From contig NZ_CP162553.1 in NCBI RefSeq assembly GCF_040939785.1, positions 434,001 through 498,000 on the forward strand: a stretch of DNA of 64,000 bases. Direction: 5' to 3'. The position numbers and the translations under genes were made by a program. Positions within the stretch are counted from its first letter, which is position 1; each line of letters opens with the position of its first letter. The notes under the pieces are model-generated. The model saw only the letters and a list, made by a program, of their open reading frames with translations. It was not told where the DNA came from and did no database searches. The DNA is from Bradyrhizobium lupini. GTDB lineage: Bacteria > Pseudomonadota > Alphaproteobacteria > Rhizobiales > Xanthobacteraceae. Of the stretch, positions 16,108 to 26,100 are shown piece by piece.

Positions 16108-18596
16108 TGACGGCCGTCCACCGAGGGCCCGTGTCTCGTTTGACGCGGCGCACATTGGTGCGCGCGAACGGGTGTGGCTTGTCCATTCGCAGATTCCTGC
16201 TTGCTGTCGCCGCCGTGGCATCGCTCGGTGGCGTGATGGACGTTGCCGCCGTGACGCCGGCCTCCGCCCAGAGCTTCACCTACAATCCGCTGCCGCCGCG
16301 TGCGAAGCCGCCGAAGGCCGTCAACGACAACCAGATGCTGGTTCAGGCGACCGAGGTCGATTACGACTACAACAATTCGCGCGTCTCCGCGGTCGGTAAC
16401 GTCCAGCTGTTCTACAACGGCACCAGCGTCGAGGCCGACAAGGTCATCTACGACCAGAAGACCAAGCGGCTCCATGCCGAAGGCAACATCCGTATGACGG
16501 ATGCCGACGGCAAGATCACCTATGCCGAGATCCTGGACCTGTCCGACGACTACCGTGACGGCTTCGTCGATTCTGCTGCGCGTTGATACGGCCGACCAGA
16601 CCCGCATGGCGGCGAGCCGCTCCGATCGCTCCAGCGGCAACTACACGGTGTTCGAGAACGGCGTCTACACGGCCTGCGCGCCGTGCAAGGACGATCCGAA
16701 GAAGCCGCCGCTCTGGCAGGTCAAGGGTGCGCGCATCATCCACGACCAGCAGGAGAAGATGCTGTATTTCGAGACGGCGCAGCTCGAATTCTTCGGCGTG
16801 CCGATCGCCTATATGCCCTATTTCTCGACGCCCGACCCGACCGTGAAGCGCAAGACCGGCTTCCTGATGCCGGGCTTCACGTCGAATACGCCGTTCGGCT
16901 ACGGCGTCGAGGTTCCGTTCTACTGGGCGATCGCGCCCGACATGGACGCCACCTTCAACCCGCGCATCACGTCCAGGCAGGGCGTGCTGTTCCAGGCCGA
17001 ATTCCGCCAGCGCCTGATGGACGGCGCCTATCAGATCCGCGTCTACGGCATCGACCAGCTCGATCGGAGCGCGCTCGCGGGCCAGCCCGGCGACAAGCAG
17101 TTCCGCGGCGCCGTCGACACCAAGGGTCAGTTCGCGCTGAACGACAAATGGGTCTGGGGTTGGGACGGTGTCCTGATGTCCGACTATTATTTCTTCTCGG
17201 ACTATCGGTTGTCGCAATATCGCGATCCGCTGGGCTCGTTCCTGTATCTGCCGACGGATGCACTCTCGCAGCTTTACCTGACCGGTGTCGGCAATCGCAG
17301 CTTCTTCGACGCGCGCACGATGTACTGGCTGAGTTACTCGGGCAACCAGAACCAGGTGCCGGTCGTCTACCCCGTGATCGACTACTCGAACGTGCTGAAC
17401 TATCCAGTCTTCGGCGGCGAGTTCAGCTACAAGACCAATTTCGTGAACCTGTCGCGTGACACCGCGGTGTTCGATCCGATCACGACGCTCGCCAACACCA
17501 ACAGCCTGTGCACGACGGTGTCGGCCGATCCGCTCGCGCGTACGCCGTCGCAGTGCCGCTGCGCGGCTTCCCGGGTACCTACACCCGCCTGACGGCGGAA
17601 GCGCAGTGGCGCAAGTCCTTCACCGATCCGTTCGGTGAAATCTGGACGCCGTTCGCCATTCTCCGCGCGGACGCGATCAACTCCTCGGTCTCCAACCAGC
17701 CGGGCGTGTCGAACTATTTGCCCGTCGGCGATACCCAGGCGCTCCGCCTGATGCCGACCGTGGGCCTCGAATACCGCTACCCCTTCATCAACGTTCAGCC
17801 CTGGGGTTCGACCACCATCGAGCCGATCGCGCAGATCATCATCCGGCCGAACGAGACCTATGCCGGCAAGCTCCCCAACGAGGACGCGCAGAGCATGGTG
17901 TTCGACGCCTCGAACCTGTTCAGCGTCGACAAGTTCTCCGGCTACGACCGTGTCGAGGGCGGCGGCCGCGCCAATGTCGGCGTGCAGTCCACCACGCAGT
18001 TCGACAGGGGCGGAGCCATCAAGACGCTGTTCGGCCAGTCCTACCAGCTGTTCGGCATGAACTCCTTCGCGGTCCAGGACTCCATCAATACCGGCGTGGA
18101 TTCCGGCCTGCAAAGGCCGCGCTCCGACTATGTGGCGAGCGCCGCCTATTCGCCCAACAGCACCTATACGTTCAGCGTTCGCTCGCGCATGGACGAGCAG
18201 ACCTGGAACGTGCAGCGCTTCGAGGCGGAAGGCCGCGCCAACTTCAACCGCTGGTCAGTCAGCATGCTGTACGGCAATTACGCGGCGCAGCCGGAACTCG
18301 GCTATCTAACCCGCCGCGAGGGCATCCTGACGTCAGGCTCGATCAAGCTCGCGGCCAATTGGGTGGTCACGGGCTCGGCGCGCTGGGACCTTGAGGCCAA
18401 CAAGATCAACCAGTATGTGCTCGGTGCCGGCTACGTCGACGATTGTTTTGTGCTCGGCTTGAACTATGTAACTGCGTATAGCTATTCCGCAGGCTCGACC
18501 CCGCCCGTGCTGAACCACGCGATCATGTTCCAGATCGGCCTGCGCACGCTGGCGAACACAGCGACCACCAGCAGTTCCGGCGGCGGACTCCAGTGA
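16107..18596 (+). CDS. lptD: LPS-assembly outer-membrane protein LptD, reading frame broken twice
   Basis: An outer-membrane beta-barrel that inserts LPS into the outer leaflet. GTG start at 16107 behind AGGAGG, then a signal peptide (RRFLLAVAAVASLGGVMDVAA...ASAQ). The N-terminal jellyroll (LptA-like: VEADKVIYDQKTKRLHAEGN) is followed by the barrel (SDRSSGNYTVFENGVYTAC, with the CAPC cysteines), continuing to the C-terminal strand. Two compensating breaks interrupt it: one extra base near 16574 (GATTCT-G-CTGCGC) and one missing C near 17556 (TGCC-GCTGCG). Both restore a perfect family-like sequence when corrected, and lptD is normally essential, so sequence error is the likely cause. Length once corrected, about 829 residues, fits rhizobial LptD. 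Confidence 0.9.
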
Positions 18597-18649
18597 ACGG
18601 TTTGAAGGTGCCGGCCGCGTGTTCCCGATCGCAGGTTCACCCGGCTGAC

Positions 18650-19590
18650 ATGCGAGCGACAAATATGACGATCCCATTGCCTGTCTTCCGCCTCTTCCTC
18701 ATCCTCGCCGCCCTGCTGCTGGCCGGCGCGCCGTTGCGTGCGCAGAACATCGTCTTGATGGTCAACGGCGATCCCATCACCGACTTCGACATCGAGCAGC
18801 GCTCCAAGCTCGACCAGCTGACGACGCAGAAGACACCGGCCCGCCAGGACGTCATCAACGAGCTGATCGACGACCGGGTGAAGATGAAGGAAGGCAAGAA
18901 ATATGGTGTCGACCCCGGCGTCTCCGACATCAACCAGTCCTACGAGGGCATGGCGCAGCGCATGCGCATCTCGCCGGACCAGCTCACCAAGTCGCTCGAG
19001 GTCAAGGGCGTCCGCCCCGAAACCCTGAAGAGCCGCATGAAGGCCGAGATGGTCTGGACCAGCCCGTGCGCGGCCGCTTCAAGGAGAAGCTGCTGGTCGG
19101 CGAGAAGGACGTCGCGCAGGCCGTGCAGGCCCAGACCGGCGACAAGCTGCAGATCGAGGGCACCGAATACAAGATGCAGCCGATCGTGCTGATCGTGCCA
19201 CGGGGCTCGTCGCCGGCGTTCCTGGAGACACGGCATAAGGAAGCCGAGCAGTATCGCTCGCGCGTCGGAAGCTGCGAAGAAGCCAATTCGCTGTTCCGCT
19301 CCACGCCGAACGCCACCATCCGCGACGTCGTCACCAAGACCACCGCTGAATTACCCGAGGCGCTGCGTAAGGTGCTCGACGACACGCCGATCGGCCACCT
19401 GACCGCGCCCGAGACGACCAAGGCAGGCATCGAGATGGTGGTGCTGTGCTCGCGCAAGCCGACCATGATCGACACGCCGAAGAAGCGCGAGGTCCGCGAG
19501 AAGATGTATCAGGAGAAGTACGAGAAGACCCAGAAGACCTATCTCGAGGAGCTCCGCAAGGCGGCGATGATCGAGTATCGCAACCGCTGA
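18650..19590 (+). CDS. SurA-like periplasmic chaperone, frame broken once
   Basis: About 314 residues. Signal peptide ([20 protein letters not shown]), SurA N-terminal domain ([22 protein letters not shown]...[14 protein letters not shown]) and a reduced C-terminal part without an obvious full parvulin PPIase domain. SurA escorts outer-membrane proteins, and its place after lptD is conserved. Start ATG at 18650 (or 18665); a GTG at 18593 overlapping the lptD stop is also possible. One base is missing near 19060: ACC-AG should read ACCCAG, giving [14 protein letters not shown] across the gap. The stop overlaps the pdxA start (TGATG). Confidence 0.85.
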
Positions 19591-20605
19591 TGGCCAAGCA
19601 GCCTGCCAAGCCCCTCGCCCTGACGCTGGGAGAGCCTGCCGGCATCGGCCCCGACATCACCATCGCAGCCTGGCTCAAGCGCCGCGAACTGGACCTGCCC
19701 GCCTTCTATCTGCTCGGCGACGAGGCGCTGATCGCCCGCCGCGCCAAGGCGCTCGGCGCTGCCGTCAGGATCGCTTCGGTGACCACCGGCGAGGCCGAGG
19801 CCGCCTTCCCCGAGGCCCTGCCCGTGGTTGCGTCCGGCGAACCCGCGAGCGCCGCGCCCGGCAAGCCCGACGCATCGAGCGCGCCGGCCGCGCTCGCCTC
19901 GATCCGCCAGGCGGTCACGGATGTCCGCGAGGGCCGCGCCGGCGCCGTTGTCACCAATCCGATTGCCAAGAGCGTGCTCTATCGTGCCGGCTTCCGCCAT
20001 CCCGGCCATACCGAATTCCTCGCAGAGCTCGCCGCGGAAGACGGCCCCACGCCGCAGCCGGTGATGATGCTGTGGTCGCCGCGGCTCGCCGTAGTGCCCG
20101 TGACCATCCACGTCTCCTTGCGCGATGCACTGGCCCAGCTCACCAGCGAGCTGATCGTCTCGACCGTGCGCATCGTCGCGACCGAACTCAAATCCCGCTT
20201 CGAATCGCGAATCCGCGCATCGCGATTTCCGGCCTCAATCCGCACGCGGGCGAGGACGGCTCGCTCGGCCACGAGGAGCAGACCGTGATCGCGCCGGCGA
20301 TCAAGACGTTGCGGGGCGACGGTATCGAGGCGAAGGGACCGCTCCCCGCCGACACCATGTTCCACGAAGCCGCGCGAAACAGCTATGACTGCGCCGTCTG
20401 CATGTACCACGACCAGGCGCTGATCCCGATCAAGACTGTGGCCTTCGATGACGCGGTCAACGTCACGCTCGGACTGCCCTTCATCCGCACCTCGCCCGAC
20501 CACGGCACCGCCTTCGACATCGCCGGCACCGGCAAGGCCAATCCGGCAAGCCTGATCGCTGCGTTGAGGCTTGCGAGCCGGATGGCGGCTGCGAAAACCC
20601 GATGA
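19590..20605 (+). CDS. pdxA: 4-hydroxythreonine-4-phosphate dehydrogenase PdxA, frame broken once
   Basis: The NAD-dependent enzyme of the DXP-dependent pyridoxal 5'-phosphate pathway. Family segments are [15 protein letters not shown] at the start, [12 protein letters not shown] and [11 protein letters not shown] mid-protein, and [20 protein letters not shown] and [12 protein letters not shown] in the second half. One base is missing near 20202 (CTTC-GAATC should read CTTCGGAATC, restoring [16 protein letters not shown]). The two halves are otherwise complete, and together they make about 338 residues, the usual size. Start overlaps the surA stop; stop overlaps the rsmA start. Confidence 0.92.
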
Positions 20606-21462
20606 GCACGATCGATGACCTCCCGCCGCTTCGCGAGGTCATTCGCCAGCACGCCTTGTCGGCGCGCAAATCGCTCGGCCAGAACTTCCTCCTCGACCTC
20701 AATCTCACCGCGCGCATCGCGCGTGCGGCGGCTCCACTCGAGGATTCCACCATCATCGAGATCGGCCCCGGCCCGGGCGGGCTGACGCGCGCCCTGCTCG
20801 CGCTCGGCGCCAGACGCGTCATCGCCATCGAGCATGACGAGCGCGCGATCCCTGCCTTGCAGGATATTGCTGCGCGCTATCCCGGCCGTCTCGAGATCGT
20901 CCATGGCGACGCCATGACCTTCGACCCGCGCCCGCTGCTATCAGGCGAAAGAGCAAAAATCGTCGCCAACCTGCCCTACAACATCGCGACCCACCTCCTC
21001 GTCGGCTGGCTCACCACCGAACCCTGGCCGCCCTGGTACGAAATGATGGTCCTGATGTTCCAGCGCGAGGTCGGCGAGCGCATCGTGGCGCGCGAGGACG
21101 AAGAGGCCTTCGGCCGACTCGGCGTGCTCGCCAATTGGCGCTGCGAGACCAAGATCCTGTTCGACATCGCGCCGTCCGCCTTCGTGCCGCCGCCGAAGGT
21201 TACGTCTTCCGTTGTGCGACTGATCCCGCGCGAAACGCCTCTCGCCTGCGATCGCAAGCTGCTCGAACAGGTCGCGGCCGCCGCCTTCGGCCAGCGCCGC
21301 AAGATGCTGCGGCAAAGCCTGAAGGCGCTCGGCGCCGATCCCGCGCGGCTCGCCGCCGCTGCCGGCGTCGATGCGACGCGGCGCGCGGAGACCGTTCCGA
21401 TTTCCGGCTTTGTTGCCATGGCCCGTGAATTGGCCAATATACGCAGCGAAACAGAGAGATAA
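20602..21462 (+). CDS. rsmA: 16S rRNA dimethyladenosine transferase RsmA (KsgA)
   Basis: A 286-residue Rossmann methyltransferase that dimethylates two adjacent adenines near the 3' end of 16S rRNA. It shows SLGQNFLLD at the start, SAM-binding [15 protein letters not shown], the catalytic motif NLPYNIAT, and the family C-terminal segment [12 protein letters not shown] overlap with pdxA marks translational coupling. It is the last gene of the lptF operon. Confidence 0.96.
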   Translation: MSTIDDLPPLREVIRQHALSARKSLGQNFLLDLNLTARIARAAAPLEDSTIIEIGPGPGGLTRALLALGARRVIAIEHDERAIPALQDIAARYPGRLEIVHGDAMTFDPRPLLSGERAKIVANLPYNIATHLLVGWLTTEPWPPWYEMMVLMFQREVGERIVAREDEEAFGRLGVLANWRCETKILFDIAPSAFVPPPKVTSSVVRLIPRETPLACDRKLLEQVAAAAFGQRRKMLRQSLKALGADPARLAAAAGVDATRRAETVPISGFVAMARELANIRSETER

Positions 21463-21478
21463 TTTCGGAGGAAGAAAT

Positions 21479-22537
21479 ATGGCGTTGATGCGTCGGCAGT
21501 CCCTCGTCAAGTTCGATGCGCCGCTGTGCGAGACCATCGTCGAGACGCCGAAGCCGCAAGGTCGAGAGGTGCTGGTGCGGATCGAGCGTTGCGGCCTCTG
21601 CCACTCCGATCTGCACATCCAGGACGGCTACGCCGATCTCGGCGGCGGCAAGAAGCTCGACACCACGCGCGGCATGACGCTGCCCTTCACGCTCGGCCAC
21701 GAGATCGCGGGCGTGGTCGACGAAGTCGGCCCCGAGGTATTCGCCGGTCTCGTCGGCAGCAAGAAGGCGGTGTTTCCGTGGATCGGTTGCGGCCAGTGTC
21801 GCGACTGCGCCAATGGCGACGAGAATCTCTGCGCCAGACAGCGCTTTCTCGGCGTCTCCATCGACGGCGGCTTCGCCACCCACGTGCTGGTGCCCGACGC
21901 GAAATATCTGCTCGACTACGATCCCCTGCCCGTCAACCAGGCCGCGACGCTGATGTGCTCCGGCGTCACCGCCTACGGCGCGCTCAAGCGCCTGGTCGAC
22001 CGGCCGCGCCAGCGCAACCTCCTGCTGATCGGCCTCGGCGGTGTCGGCATGATGGGCCTTTCCTTCGCGGCGGCCATGTTCAAGCAGCCGATCACGGTCG
22101 CCGACCTCAGCGGTGCCGCGCGCGAAACCGCGCTGAAGAACGGCGCGGCGGTGGCCTACGATCCGGCCGAGCCCGACGTGGTCAAGCGCATCCTCAAGGA
22201 AACCGATGGCGGCTTCGACGAGATCGTCGACTTCGCGGGCAACGAGAAGTCCATGGCTTTCGCGGTCGCCGTCGCCGCGCGCGGCGGCAAGATCGTGGTC
22301 TCCGGCCTGATGGGGGGCCAGTTCACGTTGCCGATGGTGCAATGGGTCTACAAGCGCATGACCATCGAGGGCTTCATGGTCGGCACACTCACCGAGGCTC
22401 ACGAGCTGATGGCGCTCGCCCGCGCCGGCAAGATCAAGCCGACGCCGATGCGCGAGGAGCCGATGGCCGACGTCCAAACATGGATCGACGAGCTTCGCGC
22501 CGGCAAGGTCGTCGGCCGCATCGTGCTCAAGAACTAG
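21479..22537 (+). CDS. Zinc-dependent alcohol dehydrogenase (MDR family)
   Basis: A 352-residue medium-chain dehydrogenase. The catalytic zinc site starts at CGLCHSDLH and continues at GHE. The four structural-zinc cysteines are in GCGQCRDCANGDENLC. The NAD(P)-binding motif is GLGGVGMMG. The start at 21479 has a near-ideal ribosome site (CGGAGGAAGAAAT before ATG). It follows rsmA by 16 bases in the same direction and may be partly co-transcribed. The substrate is unknown; the sequence resembles the broad-range ADH group rather than formaldehyde dehydrogenases. Confidence 0.9.
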   Translation: MALMRRQSLVKFDAPLCETIVETPKPQGREVLVRIERCGLCHSDLHIQDGYADLGGGKKLDTTRGMTLPFTLGHEIAGVVDEVGPEVFAGLVGSKKAVFPWIGCGQCRDCANGDENLCARQRFLGVSIDGGFATHVLVPDAKYLLDYDPLPVNQAATLMCSGVTAYGALKRLVDRPRQRNLLLIGLGGVGMMGLSFAAAMFKQPITVADLSGAARETALKNGAAVAYDPAEPDVVKRILKETDGGFDEIVDFAGNEKSMAFAVAVAARGGKIVVSGLMGGQFTLPMVQWVYKRMTIEGFMVGTLTEAHELMALARAGKIKPTPMREEPMADVQTWIDELRAGKVVGRIVLKN

Positions 22538-22623
22538 AAACTGACGCAGACCCGTGTTCCAAATTGGGGAACCCGCTGCAGAATACGGTCCTCGCCAGCT
22601 CTCTTTTTGGATTTCTGGCAACC

Positions 22624-22785
22624 ATGCAGACGATCCGCCGCTTCCTCGCCGACGAGTCCGGCGCCACAGCGATCGAGTACGGCCTGATCGCCGCCGGCAT
22701 TGCGCTTGCGATCATCGCCGTCGTCAACAATCTCGGCGCGACGCTGAACAAGAAGTTCACCTCGATCGGCAGCTCGCTGAAGTAG
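22624..22785 (+). CDS. Flp/Fap-type pilin
   Basis: A 53-residue class IVb prepilin. A short leader (MQTIRRFLADESG) is followed by the Flp signature ATAIEYGLIAAGIALAIIAVV, whose E-Y pair and hydrophobic helix are processed by a TadV/CpaA prepilin peptidase and polymerised by the Tad system. No tad or cpa genes are in this window, so it is an orphan copy, as is common in Bradyrhizobium. Confidence 0.92.
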   Translation: MQTIRRFLADESGATAIEYGLIAAGIALAIIAVVNNLGATLNKKFTSIGSSLK

Positions 22786-22856
22786 CGGGCACGCGCGCCA
22801 ATTCAAAGCATTCGTCTGTCCCGCGGAACGGCAACGGCCGCGCCGCGTTGGCAGCC

Positions 22857-23093
22857 ATGTCCATTCGCTGCACCGTCGAGAACGCATTCTTCATCGCCTG
22901 GAGTTTCCTGGAGCAGAGCGGAGAGCTCGGCTCCCCGGACGAGACGGCGAACGTCCTGCTCGACGCCATTGAGGCCCAGCTCAGGACCGGCGAGCGCCGG
23001 CAACTGATGCTCGCCAACAGGGCGATCGATGCCTATCGCGCCCACGCGGAAAAAGGCCGGCCCGCGCACGATTGCGAAGCACGCTTCGGGTGA
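22857..23093 (+). CDS. Small conserved-looking hypothetical protein
   Basis: A 78-residue, mostly helical protein (MSIRCTVENAFFIAWSFLEQSG... LLDAIEAQLRTGERRQLMLANRAIDAYRAH). The coding region starts at ATG 22857; longer in-frame extensions overlap the pilin gene and look non-coding. I do not recognise a family. It lies 71 bases after the pilin gene. Confidence 0.6.
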   Translation: MSIRCTVENAFFIAWSFLEQSGELGSPDETANVLLDAIEAQLRTGERRQLMLANRAIDAYRAHAEKGRPAHDCEARFG

Positions 23094-23454
23094 CGAACTT
23101 CGGGTGATGAACATCCCGGCCGCCCTCGGGCCCGCCGGCCCGGCGGCGTTGAGGTATAGGCCGGCGGTCGGTCGGGCAGAGCGCACGGGCTGCGGCGCTC
23201 CGCGACGAGCGCGCTACGCTGGAGCCGCGCCCCTGCTGTGTGCACTCCTGCACAGAGCTCGCAATGTTGAAGGCCGCTGGGTTCGGCTGCGCCATTGCCT
23301 CGTCCCATGCCTTGCCAAAACTTTCTGGAATTCCGCAAGCCGGAGGCCATTTTTCAACGGCTGAAAAACGCCTTGTGTGCACTTTGGAACCGTCGGCTCC
23401 GTCACGGAAACGTAGGGTTCTGGCCGGTGCCGATTCCCGGCCAGAGCAAGACAT
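23094..23454. other. Gene-free stretch before the first Crp/Fnr gene
   Basis: No believable gene. The motif GTGTGCACT occurs twice (about 23239 and 23373) and may be regulatory. GC-rich inverted sequence (CGGGCCCGCCGGCCCGG) lies near 23138-23154. Confidence 0.35.
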
Positions 23455-24171
23455 GTGACCGGTCGGCCCCAGAACGATCTTCTCCAGCAGCTCAGCCGCC
23501 CGGATTTCGAACTGCTCGCGCCGCACCTCCAGCCGGTCGAACTCGAGGCCGGCCACATCCTTTATCATGCCGGCGACGAGGTGGCGGCGGTCCATTTTCC
23601 CTGCCGCTCCACGCTCGTGTCGTTCGCCGTGCCGGTCGAGGACGATCGCGAGGTCGAAAGCCTGCTGGTCGGGCGCGAGGGCGCGGTGGGCATTGCCGCC
23701 GGCCGCAGCGCCTCGCTGGCCTATTCGCGCATCGTCGTGAAGCTGGGCGGCACCCTGCTGCGGCTGCCGCCGCGCGTGCTCGAGCAGGCCCAGCAGAGGT
23801 CGGCCACGCTTCTGCAAATCTTCTCTCGCTACGCCGACTGCCAGTTCGCGCAGCTGCTCCAGACCGCGGCCTGCAATGCCGCGCATTCGATCGAGCAGCG
23901 CGCCGCCAAGTGGATCATCTCCGCGCAGGAGCACGTCGGCGGCCCCGAGATCCCCCTCACCCATGAGCAGCTGGCCGGCATGCTCGGCGTGTCCCGCAGC
24001 TATGCCAGCCGCGTCATCCAGATGTTCAAGGCCAGGCGGATCCTCGCGACACGCCGCGGCGCCATCCTGATCCTAGATGCGCCGGCGCTCGAAGCCAGAG
24101 CCTGCTCCTGCAACGACTGGGTGAAGAAGCACTTTGACGAGGTGATGGGACGCACGGCCGCGGACGGTTAG
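23455..24171 (+). CDS. Crp/Fnr-family transcriptional regulator (first of three)
   Basis: 238 residues with a cyclic-nucleotide-binding-like beta-roll (VELEAGHILYHAGDEVAAVHFP), a dimer helix, and a winged helix-turn-helix (LTHEQLAGMLGVSRSYASRVIQMF). GTG start at 23455. There is no N-terminal Fe-S cysteine cluster as in Fnr; the only Cys pair (CSC) lies near the C-terminus. The sensed signal is therefore unknown. It converges on the next regulator gene with a 9-base gap. Confidence 0.9.
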   Translation: MTGRPQNDLLQQLSRPDFELLAPHLQPVELEAGHILYHAGDEVAAVHFPCRSTLVSFAVPVEDDREVESLLVGREGAVGIAAGRSASLAYSRIVVKLGGTLLRLPPRVLEQAQQRSATLLQIFSRYADCQFAQLLQTAACNAAHSIEQRAAKWIISAQEHVGGPEIPLTHEQLAGMLGVSRSYASRVIQMFKARRILATRRGAILILDAPALEARACSCNDWVKKHFDEVMGRTAADG

Positions 24172-24180
24172 CTTTAGGTC

Positions 24181-24960
24181 TCACGCATGCGGCGGCGATT
24201 GGCGCTTCAAGTGCAGATAGGTCGGACTGAAGCCTCCGAGCCGCTGCAATTCGCGCCATTTCATGACGATGAGCTCGCCGTCGTGCATGTCCATGGTCCC
24301 GCTCCGCCTGAGGTCGGCGAGCGTCCGGTTCACCGTCGCGATCGCCATACCCAAGGTCTCGCCGAGCTGCGCCAGGCTGAGCGGCAGGCGGCAGCGATTG
24401 CCGCGGACGAGCTGCGCTGCGCGGGCGCGGTAGAACAGCTCGCAGAACAGGTGTGCCATGCGCGCGTGCATCGGCCGGGCGCTGTTGTTGGTGATGGCCT
24501 CGCGAAAGATCGCGGCATCGAGCAGGGTCTCGCGCCAAACCGACAGTGCGAAGGTCGGCCGTCGCCGGAAGGCAATGAACAATTCGCGATGCGGGATGAA
24601 GGCCACCGAGGCAGGCCCGAGGGCGCAGAGGCCATGGTCCATCTGGTCGATGAACAAGCCCTGGGAGTCCGGCAGGTCGCCGGACAGATGGAACGCGAGG
24701 TATTGCCGCCGGCCGCTGTCGAGCAAACGGTAGCGCGCGATCATGCCGGAGACGACCAGCGCCGAATGCTCGGGTTCGTCGCCCTGACGGATGAAATCCT
24801 CGTTCGGCGCGAACTCGCGCTGCACAAAGGTCAGCCCGCGAATTTCGGCGACATCCTCCTGGGCGAGCGCGGTGTGCTCGCCCAAGTTCCGGATCAGCAC
24901 GTCATGCGCTTTTTCCATGTGTCCCGCCAAAAATCCTGCCGGTTCGATCAAATGATACAT
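24181..24960 (-). CDS. Crp/Fnr-family transcriptional regulator (second of three)
   Basis: 259 residues: cNMP-like domain (REFAPNEDFIRQGDEPEHSALV... LSGDLPDSQGLF) and a C-terminal winged helix (LPLSLAQLGETLGMAIATVN RTL). It lacks a Fnr cysteine motif. It is more similar in layout to the third regulator (WRETLLDAAIFREAITN against WRETLIDAAISRQWIAR) than to the first, so these two are probably paralogues. Divergent from the small gene at 25077 across a 116-base promoter region. Confidence 0.9.
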   Translation of the reverse strand: MYHLIEPAGFLAGHMEKAHDVLIRNLGEHTALAQEDVAEIRGLTFVQREFAPNEDFIRQGDEPEHSALVVSGMIARYRLLDSGRRQYLAFHLSGDLPDSQGLFIDQMDHGLCALGPASVAFIPHRELFIAFRRRPTFALSVWRETLLDAAIFREAITNNSARPMHARMAHLFCELFYRARAAQLVRGNRCRLPLSLAQLGETLGMAIATVNRTLADLRRSGTMDMHDGELIVMKWRELQRLGGFSPTYLHLKRQSPPHA

Positions 24961-25076
24961 CTGGCCCGTATCCAGCGGACTAGAACGCGGGTCGGAAGCA
25001 CAGGTTGCTACCGGTCTGCGACATTACTTGGTTGCAGCCCACCGTCCCTCGATCGCTGACTGCGCCCGCCATTCGC

Positions 25077-25316
25077 ATGAGCTCTACGACGATCCTGAAG
25101 CGCATTCGCCACCTGTTCGCATCGGAGTCGGGCGAGCACCTGGACAGTATCAGCGCTGCCTTCCAGCGAGGCGCGCTGAACGAGCCGGCGCGGCCGATGT
25201 CGGATCAGGAGCTTGCGCGCGCCATCCGCGAGTTCCAGGCGGTTCCCCTGTCCGATTGGACCATCGCGAAACTCTCACGATGCCTGCTCGAGCCGGCGAT
25301 GCCGGGTGACGACTGA
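25077..25316 (+). CDS. Small hypothetical protein next to Crp/Fnr genes
   Basis: A 79-residue protein starting MSSTTILKRIRHLFASESGEH, helical and charged, without signal peptide or membrane segment. ATG at 25077 is chosen because upstream in-frame sequence lacks coding character. It is 17 bases upstream of the third Crp/Fnr gene and probably shares its transcript. No family recognised. Confidence 0.6.
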   Translation: MSSTTILKRIRHLFASESGEHLDSISAAFQRGALNEPARPMSDQELARAIREFQAVPLSDWTIAKLSRCLLEPAMPGDD

Positions 25317-25333
25317 AACACCTCCTCCTCTCC

Positions 25334-26035
25334 ATGCCGCACCCCAAGTTCATCGCACATCTCCAGGCGATTGAAGGCCTCTCCGACGACGAACGCCGCC
25401 AGATCGCGGCTCTGCCGTCCACGCTGCGCCAGGTCTCCGACGGCGAAATCCTGCTGCGCCAGGGTGAAGATGCCTCTCGCTGCGTTTTCGTCGTCAGCGG
25501 CTTCCTCTATCAGGCTCGCATCGTCGGCGATCGCAGCCAGATCCTCGCCTTCCACGTTCCCGGCAACATGCCGTGCCTGCACACGCTGCTGGTCTCGCCG
25601 ATGGATGCGGACCTCGTCGGGCTTGGCCCTTCCATCGTCGGCTACGTCGCACACAGCCCACTCAAGCAGCTGCTCGACGGCTCCATTCACCTGACCCGCG
25701 CGTTCTGGCGCGAGACGCTGATCGATGCGGCGATCTCGCGACAATGGATCGCGCGCCTCGGCGCACAGGCGGCACTGCCGAAGGTGGCGCATCTGATCTG
25801 CGAGCTCGCCGCAAGGCTGGCGGTCGTGGGCCTCGTCAAGAACGGCCGCTTCCAGATGCCGATGACGCAGCGGCACGTCGCCGATGCCTGCGGATTGTCG
25901 ATCGTCCACGTCAATCGCACCATCCAGGAGCTGAGAGGGCGCCGATTGATTGCCTGGGAGGGAAGCGAGATCGAGCTGTTGCAACTTGACGAGCTTCGCG
26001 CGCTCGCGGATTTCACGCCGGATTATCTGACCTGA
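25334..26035 (+). CDS. Crp/Fnr-family transcriptional regulator (third of three)
   Basis: 233 residues: sensor beta-roll (VSDGEILLRQGEDASRCVFVVSG), long linking helix, and winged helix (MTQRHVADACGLSIVHVNRTI). No Fnr-type Cys cluster. Shares WRETL.DAA, AHL.CEL and 'I..VNRTI..L' with the second regulator. Signal and targets unknown. Confidence 0.9.
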   Translation: MPHPKFIAHLQAIEGLSDDERRQIAALPSTLRQVSDGEILLRQGEDASRCVFVVSGFLYQARIVGDRSQILAFHVPGNMPCLHTLLVSPMDADLVGLGPSIVGYVAHSPLKQLLDGSIHLTRAFWRETLIDAAISRQWIARLGAQAALPKVAHLICELAARLAVVGLVKNGRFQMPMTQRHVADACGLSIVHVNRTIQELRGRRLIAWEGSEIELLQLDELRALADFTPDYLT

Positions 26036-26100
26036 CCAAGACGGGCGGCGTTCCAACGAACGACATTCGAAACCGGCACAGCGAAAGCGATCCCCCCGCC

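Noticed and set aside
16107..18596. Reading lptD as a pseudogene or as programmed frameshifting
   Set aside because: Two opposite one-base changes at ordinary sites without slippery heptamers, with all motifs intact and similar breaks in other essential genes, fit sequence error better.
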